Positions 20,040 to 34,792 of a stretch of 64,000 bases of DNA are shown here, piece after piece. The stretch comes from Trematomus loennbergii (taxonomy: Eukaryota; Chordata; Actinopteri; Perciformes; Nototheniidae), in contig JAAOOA010000145.1 in the NCBI GenBank assembly GCA_012861695.1, positions 217,501 to 281,500 of the forward strand, given 5' to 3'. The position numbers were made by a program, and so were the translations under genes. Positions within the stretch are counted from its first letter, which is position 1. Each line of letters starts with the position of its first letter. Under the pieces are notes generated by a model. The model was given only the letters and a program-made list of their open reading frames with translations, was not told the DNA's origin and did not search any database.

Positions 20040-20560
20040 TCCCGACTCCCAACAAAGGGGAGGACACCTATCTGCCATAGTTTCTCCACCTGACGACTGA
20101 GTTCGGCATCGGGGGTTCCAGTTGGGGTGAAGAGAATCTGGGGGGCATCCGATGGCTCCTGAATAGGGGGGGCCCTTGGAGTGTCCAACCTAATGATAAT
20201 AATAATAATAAGAATAATGCATTTTATTTGTAAAGCACCTTTCATTGCTAAAAGTAATCTCAAAGTGCTACAAGGGGCATAATATACTTCTTTTTTTAAA
20301 TAAACACAAGTTTAATAAAAGGAGTCAGTGGTCTGTGGAGTCCTCAGTTTGTCTGGGAGGGAATTCCACAGGTGAACAGAAAGCCCCCCATGGTGCAGAG
20401 TTTGGTCCTGGGGGGGAAGCAGATGGTTGGGTGTAGAATGGAGGTTGCGTGTGGAGGTTTGTGAGGAGAGTAGTTCCTTGAGGTATGAAGGAGCGTTCCC
20501 GTGGATGCTCTGATGGGTGAGGAGTGAGATCTTGTATTTCAACCTAGCTGGAGGGCTATT
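20040..20560 (-). mobile_element. Second LINE plus BEL/Pao fragment, unit 1
   Basis: 20053-20190 repeats TPDAELSRQVEKLWQIGVLP and 20200-20560 repeats the LINE 3' end seen at 18572-18878, including LSVHLWNSLPDKLRTPQT. The pair is duplicated at 48283-48780 in unit 2, so the nested arrangement predates the unit duplication. Confidence 0.6.
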
Positions 20561-21800
20561 GGTGCACATCTGTAAAGTAACTAAAGGGATTAAATACATG
20601 TAGTGGAGTCAAAGTACACCATGTACCTCTGAACTGTAGTGGAGTAGAAGTAGTATGCAGTTGCATAAAAAGAAAACTAAGCTTCATCTCCAAGCCCAAT
20701 GGCCTTGGAAGAGCTGCTAAGGAAAAGGAAAGACATCTGGAGACTTTGGAGAGACAGCTAACGGACAAACTCAAGGAACTGAAAGCCACTCCCTAATAGG
20801 CCGTATGCTGTTTAGCCTTACCTTGAATGATTCAGTGCAGTGTTCTGTGCAGGTTTTCTGTTTGCTTTTTCAACTCAAGGAGCTCAAAGACTGATTGAAA
20901 GTTGATTTGATTTGCATAATTTCTGATTGCTGATTCAATGTGAAGGAAAATTCACATTTGAGTTGATACAGTATATGTGTGCATATAATGCACCCTTTGG
21001 CCTAACCTGGGAGAGCCATGTTAATAAAGAATTTATTGAAAAGTTACATGGTGGATTGTTGTATATTGGCTCAGCCAGGTTATATGGGATGCAGTCTACT
21101 TACAGATGGGTCACTCATTTTGAAATATTACACTTTGTTTTATTTTTCTTTAATTTATCATCCTCATGTAGAATGCTATCACGAAACACACATTTGGTTG
21201 TTTATAGCATAAAGAACATCTGATTTAACGTGAGGTAGGGAAATAATCATTTGAGGATAAGTATGTGTATATAAATATGTAATTTACAACAGCTGTAAGA
21301 TGCTTGATAAGCTTGAAATGGACCTTGAAAATGCTTGAAAAGTGCTTGAATTTGACTCTGGAAAAGGTGTAAGAACCCTGTAAAAAGTATTAAAAGTTGA
21401 TAAATCAATTTAGAGAAAATTAAGGCTATTAAAAAGTATTAAAAAGTATTAAACTGCATTTTCCAAGGTATTACATTTTGTAGCTAGTTTCCAATAAGTA
21501 TATAAATTGTCCAAAGAGGTTGTATAGTATTGTAGGTTGTAGCGCGCGAAGGTCCGATTACGCCGTTACGTTACGTTAACATCGTTATGGGGAAATGCAA
21601 GTTTGCGTCCAAATGGTTGGAAGATAAGGAGGAAGGACAATCAATACTGTCAATGTGAGGTAGTGTGTCGCCAATGTAACCGGTTAAAACTCCAAGTGGC
21701 GATGAGCTCTTAAAATGTATGGAAAGGGTCTTAAAAAAGGTCTTAAAAGGTATTACATCTGACTTCAGGATTCCTGCATATTCCCTGTTGAGGTTAAGAC
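20561..21800. mobile_element. hAT-derived remnants, unit 1
   Basis: 20561-21380 matches the right half of the 5464-7186 hAT element and ends GTAAGAACCCTG. 21390-21780 is a different hAT-like piece with TATTAAAAAG repeats and a frame beginning MGKCKFASKWLEDKEEG, the M-G-K-C-K-x3-W-L start typical of fish hAT proteins. Both are truncated. Confidence 0.5.
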
Positions 21801-23142
21801 GTGTCTCTTGCCACTGAAAGGGGCATTCACTGAATAATTATATTAAAGTTTTAATTTGATAATAAAAACGAATTTAACCTGATGAATAACTTGACATTTA
21901 AGATTTCTTTCGTAGGATATATTCAGATTTTTAGGGTGAAATTTCGAGCTTTGAACTGTTGAACCTGTGAAACTCAACAGGATGATTAATAATATTAATT
22001 AGGAACAGGAATAAGTCATAATGAACACTGTATACGATGCTGTTAATGACACGACTCTCAAACCATGGGAAATAAATGTTTAATACAATAAAAAGAGGAA
22101 GCAAAATGTACAAATCTGCAAAAAACGAATTAGATGAAAGGCTGGAATTTTAATACTGAAATTTAGTAAATGCTGACACAGAATTGGAGAGTTTAATACA
22201 TTTAAAACATGTATAAATGAGTGGTGTGTACATCACTGATATACCTGAACTAGTTGCATTTAATCACTTTTCCCCGAAAAAGCAAAATAACATGCATCAC
22301 ATTTATCTGAAACCCAAATCTGCACAATGGATACTAACATCTAAATATATATACAACAGCATTGTGTCCTCTTGAAAAAAAATCCCTTTCGTTACTCTTA
22401 TAGGACTCCACTTAACATATTCCTTCCTATAACACTGTTCACATACCGTTTTATAAAAAAAAGTATAAAATTCATGATTGTGTTCCTATTCTAAACCTGT
22501 TGCCTACATTACCACAATGCAATGGAACCACTTGTAGTCCTTAGAACAAACTGATGCTTTATACAAATACTTTACAGAGACATGTAGTCACACTTACATG
22601 TCTATAGGCGGAGTTACCCTTTAAGGAATTACATATGTTATTGTATTAGTATAAGAAAAGTAGCAGGTGTATTTCCAGTACCATACAAGCTGCAAAACAG
22701 CACTTTGCACTAAAGGAAAACAATGCATATCATGGCTGATGAGATATGAAATAATACTTTAAAATGTATGCATGATGAGACACAACCATTTCCAGAATGA
22801 TTATGAAATGGCACGAATTAGGAGGGATTAAAAACACTGATATGAATCCTCATAGCACCAGAACTCGAAAATACTTCAGACTTTCCTCAGAGAAATACTG
22901 TTATGTGTACAAATGTACTACTGTCAGTACCAAAGTACACAGGAATAAGTGACCTGAATAACCTTCCTTTCATAGGAGAGGAGCTTTTATTTAGAAATAC
23001 ACAGACATAGATCTAAAAGTATACCTCATCCTCATTATGGCTTCATGAAAAACATTTTTTTTTATAAAAGTGCCGAGTTCTTCTACGTTAAAGTCTCTGT
23101 TAAATTAAAAAATGTCCGTGGATTTTCCTTCAGTAATCCTCC
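21801..23142 (-). other. Gene-poor stretch, possibly raftlin 3' untranslated region
   Basis: AT-rich, single-copy within the window, directly downstream (minus strand) of the raftlin stop codon. A long 3' UTR is plausible but no polyadenylation site could be fixed. No open frames with domain signals. Confidence 0.4.
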
Positions 23143-23145
23143 GTC

Positions 23146-25289
<2,144 letters not shown>

Positions 25290-25503
25290 CTGGAATAAAA
25301 CACACAAGAAGTCACTTTAAAAAGTATTGTCACGTTGTGTCATTGCATATAGTAACACACATTTATTACAGGTGGCAGATGATTAACAGCAAGTATTCTC
25401 AGTGGTGAAAACAAGGCAGAGGAAACAGAAAGAGGATGTCATTGGCTTGATATTGACCCAGTTTTTAGAAATAGATTAAACTCTTGCTATGGAGGGATCT
25501 TGT

Positions 25504-25799
<296 letters not shown>

Positions 25800-25802
<3 letters not shown>

Positions 25803-26086
25803 TTACAGTAAAGCTCTACCTATAACCAATAACAAATTTCAGCTGGCTAACCTTAGCCACTTTGACGCCCTTATGTTATTAGTTATATCAATGTTTATGT
25901 TTAGATACTCCTCTGAATATACGTTTTTCTTTGTGATTGTTGGTTAATGTCAGATGACAGCTATGTAGTTAGTTAGCATTCTCAATGCTACAATAAAGAT
26001 GCTTTTGAACAGCCTGTGCTACAATGCTAGCTTTGTCACTTTGAGTGTATAACGTTGGACTAAATGTACCCTCCCTCCATGTGTAG
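25800..26086. other. Sequence upstream of the first visible MOB4 exon
   Basis: I looked for the MOB4 first coding exon (about 20 residues, basic, ending GTKAQ in other vertebrates) and did not find it here or back to 25290. Confidence 0.5.
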
Positions 26087-26155
26087 GATTTCTACAACTG
26101 GCCGGATGAGTCATTTGAGGAGATGGACAGCACCCTGGCTGTCCAACAGGTGTGT

Positions 26156-26248
<93 letters not shown>

Positions 26249-29200
26249 CCCCCCCCCCATATGTAGGATGGAAAAAGTACCAAATTGTAGAAATAAAACC
26301 TTTTGTTAAAAGTTTAAATCCTTTTATTGAACAACAATTTTGCATCGAAATCCAATTAGAAAAATCTCATTACTCATTACATTTAGATGTATTGTCCTAG
26401 ACGGATATTTGCTTCACAGCTGGTGTCCAACATATTTATACACAGCAACACATGTAACACACACAGCAACTGAACATACTAATAGCAACACATATAGCAA
26501 CGTATAGCTATAGACGATACACAAAATCTTTGCAAATGCATCAATATTACTAAAGATTTTTACCACATTTAGTCTAATCAAGATGTCAGTGATGTAATGG
26601 CCACGTTTGTAGACGCAGTTAATGTTCATTTCAGTCAGCAACAGCCAAACACATTCAGACATTGAACTTCTCAAAGGCCTTTATTTAAGGTATGGCCTAA
26701 CACAATATTCACATGCCTAACATGGAGGAATGTTTCCTGTAATTATTTCTCCTGTCCATACTTGTCATTAGGAGTCTGTTCTCTGGGTACACTCTGTACC
26801 TATTTAAGACACTTTCCCCGACATTTAAAACACTTTAACCCACATTGAAAACACCTTTACTCCCTTATAAAGTGAGGTGCTGCAGCCTGGTTCTCTCCCA
26901 GTACTGGGTACTAGTTAATGCCACTATCCCCACATTGAAAACACTTTTCCTTTTAAGTGGACATCACATTTCCATTGTGTGGAAGTTTGTCCAATGGCAC
27001 GAAGCGTCCCACGTTATTTGTGTCCAAAAAGAGCACGTTTCCCTAACTTATGTTATTCCCATGTAATGAATGACATTTTCTTACTGAACTGTAGCTCAGC
27101 AAGGAAAGGAGGGAGAGGGATTTTCACTCTGTTATTTTGGAAGACATCCACTGATTTTAAAATGATCAAACTGTAGATCTAATGTCTGTCGACCCTAGGT
27201 CTGTAAGCTAATGTTGGATTAGAGTTGGATTGAATTTGGCTAACTCAGACTGCTGAAGCCTCACAGTAGGTTTAGCTAAAGTAAAAATATCAATGACTGG
27301 ATTTAGTCCCTCATCTTTCAGATTAAAGCTGTGTAAGAATGCTCTTTTTATGTACATATGGTTTTGTGATGAATGCATTTAGAAAGAAGGTTATGCCACT
27401 TACACTTAGTCCATGCCACCAAATAGGGTTTTAGTATTGTAGAATAATCAAAGTTGACATATTAGGCATTGAGAATTACCAGTGTATTGTGACCATACAA
27501 AATGTGATAATAACATGTGTTGTGTGATTGCTTTTGTTTCTCAGTACATCCAGCAGAACATTAGATCAGACTGCTCTAATATCAACAAAATCCTTGAGCC
27601 TCCAGAGGGTCAGGACGAGGGCGTGTGGAAGTATGAACACCTCAGGTATGTTGATAACGTCATTTAAGCTTGAAAATTAATAAGTTATTGAAGCAGCAGT
27701 CCTAGTAGGATCACTCATGCTCATGTATTTGTCTTTTCTTCTAACTGTGCTCGTGTTTTGTCCTTCATGTAGGCAGTTCTGTCTGGAGCTCAACGGACTA
27801 GCTGTAAAACTGCAGGTACGTGATCCAACTCGGAAGATATACAACCTTTGATTCATTTTTAAACATGTCTGATGGAAGGTTTTTTCCCATTCATGTGTCC
27901 ATATCAAAGCAAAGATCTTAATCAGGAACTATTTGGTAGAGCTGTATAAAGAACCGGTTCACCTTTGTTTTAAGGAGTGTTTTAAGGAGTGTTTTAAGGA
28001 GTGTTTTTAGGAGTGTTTTAAGGGGTGTTTTAAGGGGTGTTTTAAGGAGTGTTTAAGTTAAGGAGTGTTTTAAGGAGTTTTTAAGGAGTGTTTTAAGGAG
28101 TGTTTTAAGGAGTGTTTAAGGTGTGTTTTAAGGAGTGTTTTAAGGAGTGTTTTAAGGTGTGTTTTAAGGAGTGTTTTTAAGGAGTGTTCATTTAATCTTT
28201 GCTTTGCTTTTCAGAGCGAGTGCCATCCAGACACCTGCACCCAGATGACAGCCACAGAGCAGTGGATCTTTATGTGCTGCCCACAAGACACCCAAAGAGG
28301 TCAGTCAAGACCGCGGGTTACTCAATGTTCACTTGGGTGTCTTTTATTACAATTCTTTATTTAGTTTTATGTGCATCTTATACAATGTTCATGAACTTTA
28401 TACAATAACAGAAGGGATGTTTCCATTGACATGGTGAGGGACATTCCTGCAGGTGTAATAACAGTCAAACAAACAATACAATAATATTTTGGTAATTAGA
28501 CCAAGCAACCTGTTTCTTTTGGTGATAGAACTGGTGATCAGCTCATCAGTAGTTTAATTCTATGAAATGTGGCCGTGTCTGGCGAATAAAGGAAACCCAA
28601 TCCGACCATAGCTCAGTAAATCTATTCATCTGTAGGCGAAGAGAAAAAGTAATTGTTTCCATTATGTATATGTTATTAACTATATCTATCCATTCTTCAA
28701 TTGTGGGGTATCAGGAAGCAGCCAGTGGCCTTGTGATGGTTTTCTTACAAGCAGTTATCAGAACTCCGAATAAACATGTATTAAGAGCCCTAAATGAAAG
28801 TCACCTTACCCAAGATAAAAGTGCAGAATTGGAATGGTATTTTCATATTGAGTATTGCACTTAGGTGTCTTTTTAATGGTTGTCCTTACGAATGATTCAT
28901 TTGTCTCTGCCTTTGTCTGAGGCTCTTAATAGCCGCTTTCACACCAAGTACTTTGCCGTACTTAGTTCCCAGCACTTAGTTCCCAGCACTTAGTTCCCAG
29001 CACTTAGTTCCCAGCACTTAGTCCCAGCACTTAGTTCCCAGCACTTAGTTCCCCCATGGAACTAAAGAGCCGATCGCGTTCACACCGGAATAAGTCCCTG
29101 AGGGAGGATTACGCAAATGAAGCCGCTGACGTCACTTCTTCTTCTTCTGCTTTGGGTTTACTGGCAGGCCGCAAACAACTTCACAGCGTGAAAGCGCCTA

Positions 29201-30340
29201 ATGAAGTTTCAAAGTGTGTTTTGTGCTTCCTCCACAGTGCCCTGCCATTGATTACACCAGGCACACGCTGGACGGAGCTGCCTGTCTTCTCAATAGCAAC
29301 AAATACTTCCCCAGCAGGTCAGTCATCATCATTTACAACCTGTAAATACAGCTTTTTATTTTGGTCACTTAGGGGCAGTGAAAACAAGTGTGAACACAAC
29401 ATAAGCAACACAAATACAGAGCTGAAAATCACTTTAAATATCCATTCATTCTCTGTAGGTTTATTACTAAATGTGACAACTTTGAAAAAGGACATGCACC
29501 GGAAATGGCTGTCATATTGAGGGTGATTGACGGCATTCTTTTGGACGTGTTTATTGTGACGCACAGGGGGGTTTATACGATAATGTGACAATTAGTTGTG
29601 GTAAAATAAGAGAAATGAAGAGAGGATAAATCACTGCAAACCTTGTCATCTTCCTACATATGGACAAATGCTGCGAGTAGTTTCAAAATGTATTGTCGAT
29701 TGAAGCCTTGCCAACTTCTGATTTTGGGTTTTAGATGTTATACAGTGCACCAACAATAACTTTAAAAAAAAAAGTATACTGACACCTTTATTACGAGTTG
29801 GTCTTTGAGTTGGTCTTTGAATCGCTTTGTCAGTCACACACCATCCATGAGATATCATTTTATAGATCTCCCCCGTCTGATTGGTCTCTTTGTGTTTGCA
29901 GGGTGAGCATCAAGGAGTCATCGGTGGCCAAGCTGGGCTCCGTCTGTCGTCGCATCTATAGGATATTCTCTCATGCCTACTTCCATCATCGCCAGATATT
30001 CGACAAGTATGAGGTGGGTCTCCTTGGAAATATCTTATCAACCAATCATACCTAGAATGCTTTTGTTTCTGTGTCTATTCTGGATTGTTTTTAGGTACAA
30101 ATAATAATAATAATACTAATACACTTTGGAAAAAGCACCATAAATGACTTTGTTAAAAATCAGAACGCCAGATTGACCTTGTTTTGATCTGTTTTTCTGC
30201 CTACAGAACGAGACGTTCCTGTGTCACCGGTTCACGCGCTTCGTCATGAATACAACCTGATGTCCAAGGACAACCTGATCGTGCCCATCCTGGAGGAGGA
30301 AGTGCAGAACACCTCGTCAGCGGGGGAGAGCGAGGCCTAA
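26087..30340 (+). CDS. mob4: MOB4 (phocein), exons 2 to last, two frame breaks
   Basis: MOB4 is the MOB-family subunit of STRIPAK phosphatase-kinase complexes. Exons: 26087-26149 ([20 protein letters not shown]), 27545-27645 ([20 protein letters not shown]...), 27773-27815, 28215-28299 ([19 protein letters not shown]), 29238-29317 ([13 protein letters not shown]), 29902-30013 ([17 protein letters not shown]) and 30207-30340, with GT-AG sites and matching phases. Zinc-site residues (C in SECHPDTC, H in SHAYFHH) are present. Breaks: exon 28215-28299 is 85 bases where 87 are needed (two lost after TTT at about 28271), and the last exon lacks one G (AATAC for AAGTAC, about 30251), giving an early TGA. 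The duplicate at 51653 keeps that G. The first exon is not visible in the window. Family identity is very strong; functionality is uncertain. Confidence 0.88.
26160..26247. repeat. (TG)n array in MOB4 intron
   Basis: It starts 10 bases after the donor of exon 26087-26149, whose intron begins GTGTGTTGACGTGTG. Confidence 0.95.
26248..27544. other. MOB4 intron
   Basis: AT-rich unique sequence; 26780-26960 has AAAACACTTT-type repeats resembling those in the NLR leader region (3890-3990). No gene seen. Confidence 0.5.
27966..28192. repeat. 12-bp minisatellite (TTTTAAGGAGTG)n in MOB4 intron
   Basis: About 18 units of TTTTAAGGAGTG with one- or two-base variants fill the end of the intron before exon 28215-28299. 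Units are contiguous, without spacers. Confidence 0.95.
28300..29237. other. MOB4 intron with transposon remnant
   Basis: 28945-29190 resembles a mobile-element end (CCGCTTTCACACC ... GGAACTAAAGAGC) and contains a 14-bp tandem repeat (28961-29051, unit AGTTCCCAGCACTT, about six copies). The rest is plain intron; the open frame at 28562-28864 lacks any domain. Confidence 0.5.
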
Positions 30341-32160
30341 ACACACTGCTGCCACAAAGGGAGACACATGTAACACACACATGACATGAGGAGACACATT
30401 CACACACCTTGCATACACAGTACACATATATATAATATATATATATATATATACACTACAGTGTCTACAATAAGGCTCCTGTCTCGTAACACTGTCCATG
30501 TCCCTCCACCCTTGTCACCTGTGTCTATCTCAAAGGAAGTGAGGGGTAGCGGGAGCAGAGTTCAGCCATGCCTGCAGGACAAGTTGACGTTTTCTATCCT
30601 CCTCCCTCTCGCTCTGTGTGTTCAGATCCACTCTGGGGGTCTGGGTGCAGCCCCTGCTCTCACACTACTCCTCCTGGGGAAACCCCTTTTACCTTTAATG
30701 TTCTTTAAGCAGCTGGATTTGCAAAAATGTAATCATGGTGACCTGTATTGTTGACAAAGGCACACGCTGACAGCCCCTCCCTCTGTATATAACCCCCCCC
30801 CCCCCTCTCTTAATTCACTATCATGTTTTCTGATGGTGCTTCACTTTTTCGTGTCTGCTTCTGTTTCTCTATTTGCTTATTGTGTTGCCTACCAGCCTGT
30901 TTTTCGGGGGGTCGTCCTATGAAATGGATCAATAAATTAGCCTGCTGACTTAAAGGGATAGTTCAGATTGTGTGTGGGTTGTATGCATATCCATAGTTCA
31001 GGTATGACCGACAGTAACTGCTCTCTAAAAGCCACCAAACTCCATTGTCAGAAACCAGTTATTTTACATCGCTGAACACAGAAGTTTCTCGCTTTCTGCT
31101 GCCTCAATTAGTACGTTTTTTTTGGTGCTATTTTGTGACTTTGGTGTTTAAAATAGTTAGTTTGGATTCACTGACGTCACACGATTTACACAAAATAACT
31201 AACTGATAGAGGAAGAAGTAGAACAGCAACGCCTTTTTGTTCTGCGATTTATAAAATCACTGCTTTTATCAATGGCGTCTGGCTTTGGCGAGAGCATCAA
31301 AAAATGCTTTGGATCCTCGTTTGACGGCAAGGTTAAGCAGAGAAAACATCGTCATCTACTGTAGGTAATACACTTTTATACAACCCTACTTTAAAACACA
31401 AACCATCCCTTTTTAATGATGCCAGTGAAACACGAAACGTAGGTGTGTGTGGCTTGTGTGGTAGTGAACAAAGACAAACGTAACCGTGCAGTCAGATATT
31501 CTTTCTCTCATCTCTGAAGTGTTTTTCAGATCATTCAGGAACTCTGATCCTGCTTAGTGGCATGCCCCCATTTTAATACTGTGTGAAATGTGTCGGATAT
31601 TCCCCTTTCCTCGACAGGGTTGGGTCTGAGGGTCACATGGGACTGAGCTGCTGTAAGCCGGTCTTTACTAACGCATTAAGATGAGTAAAATACAAGGAAA
31701 GGAGGAAATATCAGATACATTTACGTGTCGGAGCACAACCCCCCCCCCTTTCTTTTTACCCTCCCCCTCATTAAGTTATTTTGTGGGAGGAGTCTTGTCA
31801 ATCCAAACCCACTTTTTTTTTAATGGACTAAAACAATTTTGTTACTGTCGACATTTTCATGATGTCTGTTAATAAAAAAGACCTATTATTCAGGTGTTTG
31901 TGTGGTTGTGTTATCATTCATGGGGCTTTCCAGTGATGGGTGTGAACCAAATGTGTGATTTCCAATAACTGCAGCGTTAAGACCAAAAGTAAAACAAAAA
32001 ATTGGAAAAATAGGAATAAGCATTTCCAAAAATTACATGTTTTTGATTTGTATTCTGCTTCAATCCATATTTGTTAGGCTTTTTTAATTTGTGGTTAAGA
32101 CGTGTCTCTTGCCACTGAAAGGGAGGCATCCACTGAAGATTTAAATTAAAGTTGTTTAAC
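30341..32160 (+). other. MOB4 3' untranslated region and flank
   Basis: It is nearly identical to 51788-53600. It contains candidate polyadenylation signals AATAAA near 30931 and 31871. A short frame from 31273 (MASGFGESIKKCFGSSFDGK) is present in both copies but has no known domain; I do not call it a gene. Confidence 0.5.
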
Positions 32161-32760
32161 AGGGTGTCCGCGGGGTCTTAAAAACAGGGTTCGTACGGGT
32201 GCTGGAAATCCTTGAAAATGCTTGAAATTTCATGTGGTGTTTTCAAGGTTTGAAAAGTGCTTGGATTTTGATAAAGTGCTTGATTTTGGATAAAGTGCTT
32301 GAATTTTGGTTAAAGTGCTTGGATTTTGGTTAAAGTGCTTGAATTTTGGTTAAAGTGCTTGGATTTTGGATAAAGTGCTTGAAATTGTGCTTGTTTTACT
32401 TTTATAATAAATTGATGTCTGACTGAATAGTTCACTTTTTTTGATAAAAAAAGAGAAAGAAGTCAGAGCGAGCTTAATTACTTTTCATAAAAAGACAGCT
32501 CCACTCCTTTTATACATATTTTGATATTTGTATCCTTCTTTTTTCCAGATTTTCAGATTCCAAACAATTTTTTTCAGTTTCAAATCTTGTTTTTTCAGGT
32601 TTCACCGTTTTTTTCGCTTTCAAACTTTTGGCCCTGATGTTGCTTGGGGGGGCGGGGCTTACCAAAGAGTAGTTTAGCATCCTGAGTGACAGCCCTCCCT
32701 CTATCATGTTGCCTTCATGGATGTAAGGTAGCGCGAGAAATATAACTCAATACTTTCTAT
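32161..32760. mobile_element. hAT-like left ends, unit 2
   Basis: CAGGGTGTCCGCGGGGTCTT at 32160 and CAGGGTTCGTACGGGTGC at 32187 are two different hAT-type starts in tandem. They are followed by repeated AAAGTGCTTGGATTTTGG units (about 32270-32385). Also in unit 3 (53596-54060) with fewer repeat units. Confidence 0.55.
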
Positions 32761-33821
32761 ACACAATACTCCCGTGATTGGTGGGAAACCAAACTGATAC
32801 CAGCGTCAAAGTTCCGTTAAGCGAGTGTTGAGCATCGTAGTTTCAGAATCAGAAAACCTTTATTATTCCCACAGAGGGGACATGTACGTTGTTACAGCAG
32901 AAAAGAGCCACTGACAGCTTAATGTTACATATGTTACATGCAAAAAAAAGTATTTAAAGTAAAAAAAAGTTATATGATAAAAAATATAATAAATAAAAAG
33001 TTATACAATTTACAAAATACACATCCTGTAACAGTTCTGAGGATTTAGCAGCCAGGTATATATTGCAGTTTTTAACGGATATATATATATATATACAGGG
33101 TTGGTGAAGTGTTTTGCCCAAAATACCAAAAATACCTCATCTGCACTTTTCCCATAAAAATGAATTGTAATCAATACTTTTAGATGTAAATGGTTTATTG
33201 TATCATTACTATGGGTCTCTGAAACAATCAGACTTTTACCACACTGTTATCAGACTTTTATCAGACTTTTAGCACTCTTTTCCCCGCAGAAACGACTTTA
33301 AACCATCAGTGTCACTATTGTGGGGATGTAGGAATGTACCTGTGTCTGGTGCGGAGCCTCCCTGCACTTTAAATCAATTGATTTGCCTTTTTATTTATCG
33401 TATTTTCTGCTGTTAATGCACTGTGCTCATGTCGGGTGATGCGCTCCCTGGAGCCCTCCTGTGGGGAAACTTGGAACTGCACTTAAATCACTTGGTGCTT
33501 TTTAAGCCATTTAAAATAGTTTTTCTCACTTTTAAAATACTTTCTGCCCTAGAAATGATTTTTAATCAGTATTACCATTATTTAGGGGCTGCATGAACAC
33601 GAATTTGAGCATCCCTGCACACTTTCCTCCTATTTAAAACACTTTTCAGTGAGGTGCTGCAGCCTGCTTCTCTCCTGTTTCTCTGCCCCTATTTAAAACA
33701 CTTTTCCTCCTAAAACACTTGCTAGAGGTGAAATCTCTATTTCAGCCCTGATTTTGGCACATCTTGTAAATTAGTTAAATGTAGCCTTGTGTTTTTATTT
33801 AAGTCGCTGTTCATTGTTTGT

Positions 33822-33830
33822 TATATAAAG
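33822..33830 (+). promoter_or_regulatory. Candidate TATA box, NLR unit 2
   Basis: TATATAAAG in the conserved leader block, same context as 4082 and 55189. Confidence 0.45.
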
Positions 33831-34333
33831 CAGATTTAATTATATCCTATGGACGCTGATGTGTGGATGTTGTGTCCTTTTGATAACTTTGTTGAGCTTG
33901 TTTTTAGCTGCATGTCTTTTTCTATCTCACTGAACAAAGATGTATGTGAACTGCTTCAGCTGATAAGGCTGGTTATGAATCAGAGGGAGGAGCTGCAGAC
34001 AGAGAGGGAAGTGAAAGTATGAAGTCAGACTGCCAGACGCCATTTTACAGCTCGACAGGAGGAGAACAACAGGGTGAGTGTTAACACCAGGATCTGCTTT
34101 TTAACACATTTATTATTTACTCTGTCAAACTGGATGTCAGAACATAACTTATTGGTTAACAATCTGCGTCCTAGAGTCCAATGAGACTTCTGCAAGTGTT
34201 GTACACTTTTATTATTTCCTGTTTTCTGATTCATCAGAGTTACATAACATGTGACAGCCCAGCGCAGACAAAATGGAGAGCGGCCTGTCTGAAGTCTGAC
34301 TGATTTCATGTGTTTTAACCAAGTTTATTATTA

Positions 34334-34460
<127 letters not shown>

Positions 34461-34792
34461 GGGCGTGTGTGTCTGTGTCGTGTGTGTGTCTTACTGGCGC
34501 GTGGTGTGTCTTACTGGGCGTTTAGACAGTAGCTGCCGGGTCCGCATGAGCTCAGCCCCCTCCTTTTTTATTTTACTAACTTCTTTTTTTTTTTAAAGCT
34601 TTATACCCCAAATCAGCACTTTTGAAACAGGAAGTGAAATAGAGGGATATGAGGCATGGCTAGAATGGGTGATCTGTTTGGTATTTTGAGCAAAACACTT
34701 CATACACATGTTTCTTATATATTTGTATATATCTGAGACCTATGCTATTGCCTAAAAATAGCATGATAGGTGACCTTTAAGATACACATATC

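Noticed and set aside
20675..20900. Lys/Glu-rich frame (also 49310-49540) as a coiled-coil protein
   Set aside because: It lies in the interior of hAT-derived repeats with no start context or full-length partner.
27966..28192. CRISPR-like direct repeats
   Set aside because: Units are contiguous 12-mers without spacers in a fish intron; this is a minisatellite.
28961..29051. Spaced direct repeats resembling an array
   Set aside because: Contiguous 14-bp tandem units inside a transposon remnant.
31273..31370. Short frame MASGFGESIKKCFGSS as a conserved small gene
   Set aside because: Present in both copies only because the whole flank was duplicated; no independent evidence of coding.
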